Assembly (NCBI GenBank): GCA_037045145.1
Contig: JBAOIA010000011.1
Coordinates: 930,001-994,000 of the forward strand
Direction of reading: 5' to 3'
Source of the DNA: Bacteroidia bacterium
GTDB lineage: Bacteria; Bacteroidota; Bacteroidia; AKYH767-A; OLB10
DNA: 64,000 bases
Made by a program: the position numbers and the translations under genes
Shown: positions 37,381-45,594 of the stretch, piece by piece
Layout of the letters: each line of letters opens with the position of its first letter
How positions within the stretch are numbered: the stretch's first letter is position 1
The notes under the pieces: generated by a model
What the model was told of the DNA's origin: nothing
Database searches by the model: none
The model's input: the letters and a program-made list of their open reading frames with translations, nothing else

Positions 37381-38538
37381 ATGAATTGGATAGAAACATA
37401 TTTTAAAGGTGACCGCATCATTTGGATTGTTGTAATACTACTTTCCTTAATGTCGCTGATGGCTGTTTATAGTTCTACAGGAACTTTGGCATATAAGTAT
37501 CAGGAAGGCAATACGGAGTATTATTTATTTAAACATGGTATTATAGTCTTTCTGGGTTTTGGTATCATGTATTTTACACATCTTGTAAAATATACTTTCT
37601 ATGCAAAAATTTCACGAATAGCTATTTTTCTTGCCATCCCGCTTTTGTTACTTACACTGCTAACAGGTACTAATCTTAATGAAGCATCACGTTGGCTGAC
37701 ACTTCCTGTAATCAATCTTTCGTTTCAGACATCAGACTTAGCAAAGATTGCTTTGTTATTGTATGTTGCGCGATCGCTTTCTAAAAATCAGGATAACATC
37801 AAAGATTTTAAGTCTGCTTTTCTTCCTGTTATTTTACCTGTGTGTATTATCTGCGGATTAATTCTTCCGGCTAACTTTTCAACTGCGGCAGTATTGTTTA
37901 CTACCTGTCTTGTGCTGATGTTTTTCGGTCGTATAAATTTCAAGTATATACTTTCTTTGATAGGCATTGGTTGTGTAGGATTGGGTTTGTTTTTACTGAT
38001 TGCTTCATTTTCCGGATATGAAGGAAGAATTGGAACCTGGAAAAAACGTATTGAAAATTTCAGCAATGGAAATGATCAGGGAAATTATCAGACGCAACAG
38101 GCAAAAATTGCAATTGCATCGGGTGGTGTTTTTGGTAAAGGTCCCGGGCAGAGTACACAAAGAAACTTTCTTCCACACCCTTATTCCGATTTTATTTTTG
38201 CAATCATTATTGAAGAGTATGGCTTTGTGGGTGGTATGGCAATAGTGGTGCTTTATCTGTTGCTGTTTTATCGTGCAGTCGTCATTGTGCGAAAGAGCCC
38301 CTTTGCTTTTGCAACATTACTTGCCATAGGATGTGCATTCAGTCTGGTTTTTCAGGCTATGATAAATATGGCTGTTGCGGTAAATCTTTTTCCGGTAACG
38401 GGTCAGCCATTGCCGATGTTGAGTATGGGTGGAACTTCAATTTGGTTTACCAGTATTGCCGTTGGTATTATTCTTAGTGTCAGCCGGAATGTTGAACAGG
38501 AAGATTTAAAGACAGGAGTAGCACATGCAGCAGCCTGA
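37381..38538 (+). CDS. ftsW: Septal peptidoglycan glycosyltransferase FtsW
   Basis: A SEDS-family polymerase that makes septal glycan strands from lipid II together with FtsI. The 385 residues contain about ten membrane helices. The SEDS signatures read LAYKYQEGNTEYYLFKH near the N-terminus, LNEASRWLTLP, QTSDLAKIALLLYVAR, GVFGKGPGQSTQRNFLPHPYSDFIFAIIIEEYG, and GQPLPMLSMGGTSI. RodA is the alternative; location inside the dcw cluster favours FtsW. It overlaps murG by 14 bases. Confidence 0.94.
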   Translation: MNWIETYFKGDRIIWIVVILLSLMSLMAVYSSTGTLAYKYQEGNTEYYLFKHGIIVFLGFGIMYFTHLVKYTFYAKISRIAIFLAIPLLLLTLLTGTNLNEASRWLTLPVINLSFQTSDLAKIALLLYVARSLSKNQDNIKDFKSAFLPVILPVCIICGLILPANFSTAAVLFTTCLVLMFFGRINFKYILSLIGIGCVGLGLFLLIASFSGYEGRIGTWKKRIENFSNGNDQGNYQTQQAKIAIASGGVFGKGPGQSTQRNFLPHPYSDFIFAIIIEEYGFVGGMAIVVLYLLLFYRAVVIVRKSPFAFATLLAIGCAFSLVFQAMINMAVAVNLFPVTGQPLPMLSMGGTSIWFTSIAVGIILSVSRNVEQEDLKTGVAHAAA

Positions 38539-39673
38539 TATAAAAGTTATCATCAGTGGAGGAGGTACAGGAGGACATATTTTTCCTGCACTTGCTATTG
38601 CCAATGCAATTAAAAGTGCAAGACCTCAGGCTGAAATACTTTTTGTTGGTGCTAAAGGCCGCATGGAAATGGAAAAAGTTCCTGCTGCCGGTTATAAAAT
38701 TGAAGGACTTTGGATAAGCGGAATAAAACGAGAGCTGACAATAGATAATCTGTCATTCCCGTTTAAGGTGTTGTCGAGCATCAGTAAGGCAATGCATATT
38801 ATAAAGGAATTTAAACCAAATGCTGCTGTGGGTGTCGGTGGTTATGCCAGCGGACCTTTGCTTTATGCAGCATCATTAAAAAAAATTCCATGTCTCATTC
38901 AGGAGCAGAATTCATATCCCGGAATCACTAATAAAATCCTTGCCAAACGTGTTCAAAAAATTTGTGTTGCCTATGAAGGTATGGATAAATATTTTCCGGC
39001 ATCAAAAATTATTCTCACTGGAAATCCTGTAAGAGAAAATGTGCTCATGCTGGAAGGAAAGTTTGATGAGGCAATGTCGTTTTTTAATTTTGATCCTTCT
39101 CAAAAAACTTTACTCATTGTCGGTGGCAGTCAGGGAGCACGATCTATTAATAGAAGTGTACTTGCCGGACTTGAAAAACTAAAAGCTGCAGGCGTTCAAC
39201 TGATATGGCAAACAGGCAAACTGTTTTATGAAGAAGCGCAACAGGCTGTGACAAAAGCAGGCTTTGAAAAAGCACGTGTTTTTGACTTTATTGCAAGAAT
39301 GGATTTTGCCTATGCTGCTGCAAATTTAGTTGTGTCGCGTGCAGGCGCAAGTACAGTTTCTGAACTCACCCTGACAGGTAAACCTTCTGTTATGGTTCCC
39401 TTACCAACAGCAGCAGAGGACCATCAGACAAAGAATATTGAAGCCATGGTAAAAAAAGATGCAGCAGTTTTGGTGAAAGATGCCGATGCACTGCAGCATT
39501 TAGTGGATACTGCTTTAAAAATTATTAATGATACGGATCGTTTAAAACAACTTTCAGTCAATACAGCAGCAATGGCTTTGCCTCATGCTGCACAAAAAAT
39601 TGCAGATGAAGTTATTGCTATGGCTTCTCAACATGCTGTGCAAAACCTTAAACATGTAACTGCCGGAACATGA
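38525..39673 (+). CDS. murG: UDP-GlcNAc:lipid I N-acetylglucosaminyltransferase
   Basis: Adds GlcNAc to lipid I, giving lipid II, at the inner face of the membrane. 382 residues in the GT-B fold: glycine loop ISGGGTGGHIFPALAIANAI (10-29), GVGGYASGP, LIQEQNSYPGITNK, IVGGSQGARSIN, VVSRAGASTVSELTLTGKPSVMVPLPTAAEDHQTKN with the Glu that contacts UDP-GlcNAc. Start at ATG 38525 lies within ftsW, preserving the family N-terminus. It overlaps murC by 4 bases. Confidence 0.97.
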   Translation: MQQPDIKVIISGGGTGGHIFPALAIANAIKSARPQAEILFVGAKGRMEMEKVPAAGYKIEGLWISGIKRELTIDNLSFPFKVLSSISKAMHIIKEFKPNAAVGVGGYASGPLLYAASLKKIPCLIQEQNSYPGITNKILAKRVQKICVAYEGMDKYFPASKIILTGNPVRENVLMLEGKFDEAMSFFNFDPSQKTLLIVGGSQGARSINRSVLAGLEKLKAAGVQLIWQTGKLFYEEAQQAVTKAGFEKARVFDFIARMDFAYAAANLVVSRAGASTVSELTLTGKPSVMVPLPTAAEDHQTKNIEAMVKKDAAVLVKDADALQHLVDTALKIINDTDRLKQLSVNTAAMALPHAAQKIADEVIAMASQHAVQNLKHVTAGT

Positions 39674-41085
39674 AATTCGATAACATAACACATGTTTATT
39701 TTGTCGGAATTGGCGGCATTGGAATGAGTGCGCTTGCGCGTTATTTTAAAGCTGTAGGAAAGAATGTTGCAGGCTATGACAGAACACAAACAGTTTTAAC
39801 GGCTGAGTTAGTAGCCGAAAACATTGAGGTGCATTTTAGTGATGATGTGCAGGCAATTCCTGAAGCATTTAAAGATGTAAACAAACGAAGCAATATTCTC
39901 GTTGTTTACACACCTGCAATACCAAAAGACCATTCAGAACTTAATTTTTTCCGTCAGCAGGAGTTTGCTGTTGTAAAACGCTCTCAGGTTTTAGGGGTAA
40001 TTACATCAATGCATAAAACACTTGCAGTGGCAGGCACACACGGTAAAACCACCACGTCAAGTATTTTAGCTCATATTCTGAAAACAGCTGACTTTAATGT
40101 TGCTGCTTTTCTGGGAGGAATAGCAAGAAATTATAACAGCAACATTATTCTTCCAACAAGTGAACATGATGTTATTAATGTGGTAGAAGCAGATGAGTTT
40201 GATCGCTCCTTTCTTACCTTGTTTCCTTTTGCTGCTGCCATTACAAGTATGGATGCCGACCATCTGGATATTTATGGAAGTGGCGAAGAGCTGATAAGAA
40301 CCTATCAGCAATTTGCATCACAGGTTGAGGAGAAAGGGTTGCTTGCTTTGCGAAAAGGATTGAGAATGCAACCGGTTAAGGCATTAACGAAGTTCTATGC
40401 TGCCGGTACACAATCCGACTTCTATGCCGATAAGATTTCAATCCGCAATCATCGTTATTGGTTTAACTTTCATTCACAAGATGGAGTTATTGAAGATATT
40501 TCTCTGGGTCTTCCCGGTCGTCATAATGTTGAAAATGCCGTTGCAGCAATTGCACTTGCAATGCATGTTGGTGTTAAAGAAGATGCTATTCGTGCGGCAC
40601 TGCAGGGTTATAAGGGTGTAAAACGCAGATTCGATATCAGATTCTCTGACACTCATTGTACTTTTATTGATGACTATGCCCATCATCCTCAGGAATTACG
40701 TGCAGCCATCATGTCGGTTCGTGAATTGTTTGAAGGGAAAAAAATTACTGGCATCTTTCAGCCTCATTTGTTTTCACGCACTCGTGATTTTGCAGAGGAG
40801 TTTGCCACAAGCCTGGCTTTGCTCGATGAAATAATTCTTCTTGATATTTATCCTGCCCGTGAGCTACCGCTGGAAGGTATCACTGCTTCGTGGCTGATGA
40901 ATAAGATTAATCATGCCAATAAAATTTTATTGAACAAGGCCGATGTTTTGGATTATATCAATAAACATGAACCCGAAGTGCTCATTACCTTAGGGGCAGG
41001 TGATATTGACACCTTAGTAACACCCATTCAGCAGTTGCTCGAAAGAAAATATTCAGTACACGAGTTTAAAAACCATAAACAATGA
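39670..41085 (+). CDS. murC: UDP-MurNAc:L-alanine ligase
   Basis: The first Mur ligase, joining L-alanine to UDP-MurNAc. 471 residues with the N-terminal YFVGIGGIGMSALARYF loop, P-loop AGTHGKTTTS (121-130), EADEFDRSF, NMDxDHLD-equivalent SMDADHLDIYG, GVKRRFDIR, and DDYAHHPQEL, all specific to MurC. Coupled by ATGA to ftsQ. In many proteobacteria murB and ddl follow murC; here ftsQ follows directly. Confidence 0.97.
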   Translation: MKFDNITHVYFVGIGGIGMSALARYFKAVGKNVAGYDRTQTVLTAELVAENIEVHFSDDVQAIPEAFKDVNKRSNILVVYTPAIPKDHSELNFFRQQEFAVVKRSQVLGVITSMHKTLAVAGTHGKTTTSSILAHILKTADFNVAAFLGGIARNYNSNIILPTSEHDVINVVEADEFDRSFLTLFPFAAAITSMDADHLDIYGSGEELIRTYQQFASQVEEKGLLALRKGLRMQPVKALTKFYAAGTQSDFYADKISIRNHRYWFNFHSQDGVIEDISLGLPGRHNVENAVAAIALAMHVGVKEDAIRAALQGYKGVKRRFDIRFSDTHCTFIDDYAHHPQELRAAIMSVRELFEGKKITGIFQPHLFSRTRDFAEEFATSLALLDEIILLDIYPARELPLEGITASWLMNKINHANKILLNKADVLDYINKHEPEVLITLGAGDIDTLVTPIQQLLERKYSVHEFKNHKQ

Positions 41086-41927
41086 AAATCAATTTTAAGA
41101 TTAGCAACAAACTGCGTTCAGTTTTAACAATTACAGGCTATGTTTTGGTTGCTGCCACTGTGCTGACATTAATGAGTTTTGCAACTAAACGAAACCATGA
41201 ACTCGTTTGTAAAGGTGTTGTTGTAAACATCGAAGATGAAAATGTAAAAGGGTTTATTGACCGCAGCGATATCATGGAAATTGTGCGCTCCAAGGGTAAA
41301 AAAATCATAGGAAATAAAGTGGCTGATATTAACACTTTTATGTTGGAAAAAATCATAGATGCAAATCCTCACGTTTTAAAAGCTGAGGTATATTCAACCA
41401 TTGATGGATGGGTACATATTGACGTGCAACAGCGAACACCGATAGTACGGATAATCAATTCAAAAGGAGAAAATTTTTATATAGACAATCAAGGAAAATT
41501 TATGCCATTATCTGAAAAATATTCCGATCCTGTGATGGTTGCAAGCGGTCAGATTGCTGAAGGCTTGGTGCAACAGAGGCTTGGTTTGGACATAAATTCT
41601 TTGCCATTGCCTGATGATTCTGTAGGAAAACTCCCCATGCTGAGTCAGGTTTTTTTATTGGCTGAAAAGTTAAAACGTGATTCGTCATGGGACGCTATGT
41701 TTGAACAGATTTATGTTGATGAGAACGGAGAAATTGAATTGATTCCTCGACTGGGGAACAATTATATTTTACTTGGCAACATATCAAATCTTGATGAGAA
41801 GCTGAACCTTCTTCTCAATTTATACCGTCAGGGATTTCCGGCAACAGGCTGGGATCAGTATGAGTCCATCAATTTAAAATTTAATGGTCAGGTAGTGTGT
41901 AAAAAGAAAAATGTTAAACTATCATAA
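41082..41927 (+). CDS. ftsQ: Cell division protein FtsQ
   Basis: A bitopic divisome scaffold linking FtsA/FtsZ-side proteins to FtsL and the wall synthases. 281 residues: short cytoplasmic part, membrane helix (SVLTITGYVLVAATVLTLMSFA, about 14-35), a POTRA domain (FIDRSDIMEIVRSKGKKIIGNKVADINTFMLEKIIDANPHV) and a beta domain (VEVYSTIDG-like VYSTIDGWVHIDVQQRTPIVRII, FYIDNQGKFMPLS). Divergent in sequence, as is normal; position between murC and ftsA supports it. Confidence 0.92.
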   Translation: MKINFKISNKLRSVLTITGYVLVAATVLTLMSFATKRNHELVCKGVVVNIEDENVKGFIDRSDIMEIVRSKGKKIIGNKVADINTFMLEKIIDANPHVLKAEVYSTIDGWVHIDVQQRTPIVRIINSKGENFYIDNQGKFMPLSEKYSDPVMVASGQIAEGLVQQRLGLDINSLPLPDDSVGKLPMLSQVFLLAEKLKRDSSWDAMFEQIYVDENGEIELIPRLGNNYILLGNISNLDEKLNLLLNLYRQGFPATGWDQYESINLKFNGQVVCKKKNVKLS

Positions 41928-41939
41928 AACTAACAATAA

Positions 41940-43235
41940 GTGGCAGAGCAGGTAACAGGTAATGAAGTAATAGTAGGTCTTGATATAGGCACTACAAAAA
42001 TTGCAGCCATTGTAGGTCGCAGAAACGAATTTGGAAAAATTGAAATTGTAGGTACAGGCAGGGCAGAATCTGTTGGCGTTACAAGAGGTGTTGTTGCCAA
42101 TATCGAAAAGACTGTTGGCAGCATTAAGCAAGCTGTTGCCGAAGCCGAACATAAGTGTGGCGGCAATATAAAATCTGTACATGTTGGTATTGCAGGTCAG
42201 CATATCAAAAGCCTTCAGCACAGAGGCATGATAACACGTGGCAGCACCGATGATGAAATCAGCCAGCGTGATATTGATGCGCTGATTGATGATATGTATA
42301 AATTGGCCATGCCTCCTGGCGAAGAAATTATACACGTTATTCCACAAGAATTTATTGTTGACAATGAGCAAGGTATTAAAGATCCAATTGGTATGTCAGG
42401 TATCAGACTTGAAGCCAATTGTCATATCATTACAGGACTTGTAACAGCAGCAAACAATATTCATAAGTGTGTCATTAAAGCGGGACTCACACCTGCTGAT
42501 TTAATTCTTGAACCTTTGGCCAGTGCAGAAGCAGTGTTAACCGAAGAAGAAAAAGAAGCAGGCATTGTGTTGGTAGATATTGGTGGTGGTACCACTGATG
42601 TTGCAATATTTCAGGACAATATTATTCGCCACACTGCAGTAATTCCATTTGGTGGTAATGTTATAACAGAAGATATAAAAGAAGGTTGCCACATTATCCG
42701 TAATCAGGCAGAATTATTGAAAATAAAATTCGGCTCTGCACTTGCAAGTCAGATGAAAGATAATGAAATTGTTTCAATACCGGGATTACGTGGTCGTGAG
42801 CCCAAAGAGATTTCTGTAAGAAATCTTGCAAGCATCATACAGGCTCGTGTTGAAGAAATTATAGAGCAGGTTTATTATGAAATCAAAACTTCGGGTTTTG
42901 AGAAAAAACTTATTGCAGGCATTGTAGTTACCGGTGGTGGTGCACAGTTGCGCCACATCACACAATTGATTGAATATATTACCGGCATGGATACCCGATT
43001 GGGCTATCCAAACGAACATCTGGCAAAGAGTGCAGAAGAAACCAAAAGTCCGATTTATGCAACCGGTGTAGGATTAGTGATTAAGGGTTTTCAGGACTTG
43101 GATAAACGCAAAGCTTCCGGAAAAACAACAGGTGCTGCTGAGAGCCATGTGCATCATAAAGGCTCCTGGTTTTCATCAATCCTTGGCTCAACAAAAAAAA
43201 TATTTACTGACGATTCTGACGATAAAATAATTTAA
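41940..43235 (+). CDS. ftsA: Cell division protein FtsA
   Basis: An actin-like ATPase that tethers FtsZ filaments to the membrane. 431 residues, start GTG at 41940. Actin-fold motifs: GLDIGTTKIAAIVGRR (phosphate 1), VDIGGGTTDVAIF (phosphate 2) and VVTGGGAQLRHI (adenosine), with the SHS2/1C domain between. The C-terminus ends in KGSWFSSILGSTKKIFTDDSDD, where the WFSSILGSTKKIF stretch could be the amphipathic membrane-binding helix. Followed by ftsZ after 37 bases, the largest gap in the cluster. Confidence 0.96.
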   Translation: MAEQVTGNEVIVGLDIGTTKIAAIVGRRNEFGKIEIVGTGRAESVGVTRGVVANIEKTVGSIKQAVAEAEHKCGGNIKSVHVGIAGQHIKSLQHRGMITRGSTDDEISQRDIDALIDDMYKLAMPPGEEIIHVIPQEFIVDNEQGIKDPIGMSGIRLEANCHIITGLVTAANNIHKCVIKAGLTPADLILEPLASAEAVLTEEEKEAGIVLVDIGGGTTDVAIFQDNIIRHTAVIPFGGNVITEDIKEGCHIIRNQAELLKIKFGSALASQMKDNEIVSIPGLRGREPKEISVRNLASIIQARVEEIIEQVYYEIKTSGFEKKLIAGIVVTGGGAQLRHITQLIEYITGMDTRLGYPNEHLAKSAEETKSPIYATGVGLVIKGFQDLDKRKASGKTTGAAESHVHHKGSWFSSILGSTKKIFTDDSDDKII

Positions 43236-43272
43236 AAAACATATTTCTTTAAACCAACAAAAATAAATTAAC

Positions 43273-44874
43273 ATGATGAACTTTGAATTTATGCCTAAAG
43301 AACTACCTTCCATTATCAAGGTGATAGGAGTAGGTGGGGGTGGAAGCAATGCAGTTAATCACATGTACAAACTCGGCATCAGAGGTGTTGATTTTGTAGT
43401 TTGTAACACCGATGCACAAGCTTTGGAGATGAGCCCTGTGCCACGCAAAATACAACTAGGACCAAGTCTCACAGAAGGTCGTGGTGCCGGATCTATTCCC
43501 GAAGTAGGCAAACAGTCGGCAATAGAAAATATAGATGAGCTAAAAGCAATTCTGAGTGATAATACCAAGATGGTTTTTATTACCGCAGGTATGGGTGGTG
43601 GAACCGGAACAGGTGCTGCTCCAATCATTGCAGGCGTTGCCCGCGAAATGGGTATTCTCACCGTTGGAATTGTTACTGTACCTTTCGCATTCGAAGGCCG
43701 AAAAAGAAAGCAACAGGCCGATGCCGGTATTGAAGAACTGAAAAACAGTGTTGATACATTGTTGATTATATGCAATGATAAATTGCGCGAAATTCATGGC
43801 AATTTAAAATTAAATACTGCCTTTGGTTATGCAGATAATGTGTTGGCTACCGCTGCAAAGAGTATTGCAGAGGTTATCAGTGTTACCCTACATATAAACG
43901 TTGACTTTGCCGATGTGCAGACTGTAATGCGCGACAGTGGCGTTGCCATTATGGGTGCTGCGCAATCTTCTGGCGAAGGTAGAGCCATTCGTGCTGCAGA
44001 GCTGGCACTCGACTCACCATTACTCAACGATAACAATATTGAAGGCGCACGTCATATTCTCCTGAACATCACTAGCGGTAAAGAAGAAATTACCATGGAT
44101 GAAATGGGCGACATAACAGATTATATTCAGCAAAAAGCCGGACAGACAGCAGAGATAATTATGGGAGTTGGTGCCGATGATTCATTAGGCGATAAAATTT
44201 CTGTTACCATTATTGCCACAGGCTTTAATGCAGCTAAGGAAAAAAATAAGGAAGAAAAAATAAAACAACCGGAGAAAGTTATTTTAAATTTTTTTAGCGA
44301 AACACCATCAGCTGTTAGTACAGAAGCGAATGAAACTACTGTAGTGGAAGAGCCTGTGATTAATGAACCTGTTCTTATAACATTAGAGCAGGAGATTCCC
44401 GTTACATCAACAGAGTTTTTTGAAAAAGACAATACACCGGAGGAGATTGTTGCAGAAAACAATTCTCTTGAATTTGAGTTCACCGGATTTCCGAATGTAA
44501 TTTCTTCGAATGAAGAGGTTAAAGAACCCGAAGCAACTTTAACTGATGATTCATCTGTTAACGAATTGCCTGAGCAATCGGAGATGTCGGTTCGCGAAGT
44601 ACCATCACAGGAAAACCAAGCACCTGACAGCGATATCTACAAGCGCACTCGCGAAAGAATTGATGCTATGAAAAGCATGAATCACAGAATAACAAATCCA
44701 CAGGTACTCAATGAAATTGAAAAAGAACCTGCTTATTTACGTAAGAACGTAAAATTGCAGAATGTTCTTTCTTCAGGCGATACAAACTATTCACGCTATT
44801 CACTCAATAATGATCAGGATAAAACACCTGGCCTTAGCAAAGGCAATAAATTCTTGCACGACAGACCTGATTAG
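43273..44874 (+). CDS. ftsZ: Cell division GTPase FtsZ
   Basis: The tubulin-like GTPase that forms the division ring. 533 residues: nucleotide-binding VIGVGGGGSNAVNHM (17-31), tubulin signature GGGTGTG (108-114), and the T7 loop with NVDFADVQTVM. A long acidic, Pro/Glu/Ser-rich linker spans about 330-460. The conserved FtsA-binding peptide, EPAYLRK, lies at 485-491 and is followed by 42 more residues ending NKFLHDRPD. The usual position for that peptide is the extreme C-terminus. ATG at 43273 and 43276 are equally possible. Confidence 0.97.
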   Translation: MMNFEFMPKELPSIIKVIGVGGGGSNAVNHMYKLGIRGVDFVVCNTDAQALEMSPVPRKIQLGPSLTEGRGAGSIPEVGKQSAIENIDELKAILSDNTKMVFITAGMGGGTGTGAAPIIAGVAREMGILTVGIVTVPFAFEGRKRKQQADAGIEELKNSVDTLLIICNDKLREIHGNLKLNTAFGYADNVLATAAKSIAEVISVTLHINVDFADVQTVMRDSGVAIMGAAQSSGEGRAIRAAELALDSPLLNDNNIEGARHILLNITSGKEEITMDEMGDITDYIQQKAGQTAEIIMGVGADDSLGDKISVTIIATGFNAAKEKNKEEKIKQPEKVILNFFSETPSAVSTEANETTVVEEPVINEPVLITLEQEIPVTSTEFFEKDNTPEEIVAENNSLEFEFTGFPNVISSNEEVKEPEATLTDDSSVNELPEQSEMSVREVPSQENQAPDSDIYKRTRERIDAMKSMNHRITNPQVLNEIEKEPAYLRKNVKLQNVLSSGDTNYSRYSLNNDQDKTPGLSKGNKFLHDRPD

Positions 44875-44894
44875 TGTTTGATTACAACTTTTTT

Positions 44895-44931
44895 AAGCCG
44901 GAACAGGATTTTCCTGTTCCGGCTTTTTTTT
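44895..44931 (+). terminator. Intrinsic terminator of the dcw cluster
   Basis: A perfect 13-base-pair stem (AAGCCGGAACAGG with CCTGTTCCGGCTT) and an ATTTT loop, followed by eight T residues. It lies 21 bases after the ftsZ stop. The remaining bases to 45158 are AT-rich without a visible gene. Confidence 0.93.
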
Positions 44932-45158
44932 GAAAAATATTTTAATACACGCTTCGAACATAACACCCAAAGCACTTTTAACCGCTCATCTCAATGTGAG
45001 TTTTTTAAGTACTACAACGTGCGCTTTTTACGCCAATGCTCACAAATTATGAGCTGATTGCCGCATTTCTAAATAGCCCCTTTCTTACTTTAAGCCCAAT
45101 TTTTATACCCCACAACAAAAATTATTATGCAGATAATCAATATGATATAAAATATTTT

Positions 45159-45181
45159 AGTACTATGTGTTGCATGGTACT
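45159..45181. promoter_or_regulatory. Palindromic operator, likely for the PadR-like repressor
   Basis: AGTACTATG, five bases, then CATGGTACT: inverted arms of nine bases with a single mismatch. The -33 TTG of the padR promoter lies exactly in its centre, so a bound repressor would block RNA polymerase. PadR-family proteins commonly bind such ATG-N5-8-CAT dyads before their own gene. Confidence 0.7.
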
Positions 45182-45201
45182 ATTTAACATATATATCTTT
45201 G
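45170..45201 (+). promoter_or_regulatory. -33/-7 promoter of the padR-pspC operon
   Basis: TTG at 45170-45172, a 21-base spacer, and TATCTTTG at 45194-45201, both matching consensus. Transcription would start near 45205, leaving about 48 bases of leader before the GTG at 45253. Confidence 0.65.
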
Positions 45202-45252
45202 CATAATCATTTACTAAAAGAGTGAAGTCAAACAATAAAAAAACTAAAGAAC

Positions 45253-45594
45253 GTGGGTAATCTCGAAAACACACAGTCGCAAATGCGCAAAGGAGTTTTG
45301 GAGTTCTGTATTTTATCCATCATATCAAAAGGAGAAGTTTATCCCAGCGATATTATCGAAAAAATGAAAGAAGCCAGACTCATTGTGGTGGAGGGAACAC
45401 TATATCCATTGCTTACACGATTAAAAAATTCAGGCCTGTTATCTTATACCTGGATTGAAAGCAATGCAGGACCTCCCCGCAAATATTATAAACTAACACC
45501 TTTGGGAAAGGAACATTTAAAAGAATTAAAAAAAACATGGGATGAACTGGTTGACGCAGTTAGCCAGACCTATCAAAACTCAACTGAAGAATGA
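45253..45594 (+). CDS. PadR-family transcriptional regulator
   Basis: 113 residues of winged-helix fold: MRKGVLEFCILSIISKGEVYPSDIIEKM, then IVVEGTLYPLLTRLKNSGLLSYTW with the recognition helix, and GPPRKYYKLTPLGKEHL as the wing, the standard PadR pattern. The C-terminal helix (LKELKKTWDELVDAVSQ) would form the dimer. Start GTG at 45253; an internal ATG at residue 12 is less likely. It overlaps the pspC gene by ATGA and is preceded by a palindrome on its own promoter, so it probably represses the two-gene operon. Confidence 0.93.
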   Translation: MGNLENTQSQMRKGVLEFCILSIISKGEVYPSDIIEKMKEARLIVVEGTLYPLLTRLKNSGLLSYTWIESNAGPPRKYYKLTPLGKEHLKELKKTWDELVDAVSQTYQNSTEE

